From NCBI GenBank assembly GCA_946885905.1, contig CAMPHL010000125.1, positions 1 to 7,255 of the forward strand: 7,255 nucleotides of DNA. Direction: 5' to 3'. The DNA is from an uncultured Pseudomonadota bacterium. Its GTDB lineage: Bacteria > Pseudomonadota > Gammaproteobacteria > Burkholderiales > Usitatibacteraceae. This document shows, piece by piece, positions 6,773 to 7,255 of this stretch. Under the pieces are notes generated by a model. It searched no databases, had not been told where the DNA came from, and was given only the letters and a program-made list of their open reading frames with translations. Numbering within the stretch: position 1 is the first letter of the stretch; each line of letters opens with the position of its first letter. The position numbers and the translations under genes are program-made.

Positions 6773-6783
6773 GCGGCTAGGCG

Positions 6784-7255
6784 CTACTGCAGGCGGCGGA
6801 CGCGCGGCGCGTAGTTATGCGCCTCGAATTCCAGGTAGAACGCCCCCATCAGCCCGCGGCGCACACGGACCTTCGGGTCCTGCAGCCGCATCCGGCGGGA
6901 ATCCTCGTCGACCACTTGCCAGACCTGTCCGTTGGCCAGCCGGATCGTCGTGTACTGGCTCCAACCCAGGAAGGTGCCGGGAATGTGGCTTTCGACCGCC
7001 GACAGCTCCGCCGAGGGCGCCCGGTTCTCCATCCCGAAGGTTGATTCAAGGCTCGCGGCCTTCGACGGAGGCGCGGCCTGCGGGCTGGTGGCGACCGGGG
7101 GCCGGGAGGCAGGTAGCGTGGCCGCCCCAGCCGGGGCCGGCGGGGGAGCAGCCGGCGGCGTGGCAAGCGGAGCGCTCGGACGCGAGGGCGCAGGCGTCGC
7201 CCGGGGCACCGACCGCGCCTCGGCCAGGGGGAGCGCGTCGTAGCAGGCGAGGCGG
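6784..7255 (-). CDS. Uncharacterised protein with RLACYD motif (5' end cut by window edge)
   Basis: The frame runs from the right edge to TAG at 6784-6786, with about 156 residues visible. It continues past the GTG at 7209, because residues upstream in frame read RLACYDALPLAEARS. The R-L-A-C-Y-D motif is common near the N-terminus of small, often secreted, proteobacterial proteins of unknown function, so the true start and any signal peptide probably lie just beyond the edge. A Pro/Ala/Ser-rich linker follows (about 7050-7206), which is likely disordered. A compact C-terminal domain of about 75 residues contains GTFLGWSQYTTIRLANGQ, WQVVDED, KVRVRRGLMGAFYLEF and NYAPRVRRLQ, and looks beta-rich with an SH3-like feel. 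No catalytic residues are evident. It is convergent with the kinase gene, so a functional link is not implied. I do not recognise a named family. Confidence 0.8.
   Translation of the reverse strand, partial: RLACYDALPLAEARSVPRATPAPSRPSAPLATPPAAPPPAPAGAATLPASRPPVATSPQAAPPSKAASLESTFGMENRAPSAELSAVESHIPGTFLGWSQYTTIRLANGQVWQVVDEDSRRMRLQDPKVRVRRGLMGAFYLEFEAHNYAPRVRRLQ

Overview
This high-GC (roughly two-thirds G+C by eye) chromosomal window most likely comes from a betaproteobacterium. The main reasons are the nusA product, which is exactly 495 residues and begins [20 protein letters not shown], the rimP-nusA-infB gene order, and the sequence character of RimP and IF2. I cannot name a genus from the sequence.

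Layout. The left 4.3 kb is the translation/transcription-factor operon on the minus strand, transcribed right to left: rimP (3881-4324), nusA (2320-3807) and infB (1-2296, whose 3' end is cut by the left window edge). The infB frame has no stop inside the window; all five GTPase motifs lie in one frame, so I see no frameshift. A pair of diverged palindromic repeats fills the rimP-nusA spacer. In front of rimP, a short leader holds a textbook intrinsic terminator (stem plus U-run) between a candidate extended -10 promoter and the start codon. This is the geometry of an attenuator.

The 235-bp divergent spacer (4325-4559) also holds two perfect inverted repeats and, facing right, a candidate OmpR/RstA-type operator: NACA three times at exact 10-bp spacing, next to a possible promoter. 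Downstream on the plus strand come a 48-codon small ORF with a good ribosome binding site (4560-4706), an OmpR-family response regulator (4717-5448) and an RstB-like sensor histidine kinase (5465-6772). These are tightly spaced and probably form one operon. The regulator and kinase most resemble the enterobacterial RstA/RstB pair. The small ORF has strongly coding-like third positions, and its end looks like the last beta-hairpin of an outer-membrane barrel.

The right edge carries a convergent minus-strand gene (6784 to beyond 7255) for an uncharacterised protein with an R-L-A-C-Y-D motif, a Pro/Ala-rich linker and a compact C-terminal domain. Its stop lies 11 bp from the kinase stop.

How the parts work together: RimP matures the 30S subunit, NusA controls transcript elongation, termination and antitermination, and IF2 starts translation. 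The group is classically autoregulated in the leader by termination control. The two-component system is a separate unit fired from the same divergent spacer. I found no mobile element, CRISPR array, tRNA or rRNA gene. The less ordinary parts of the window are the rimP leader, the small ORF and its candidate operator.
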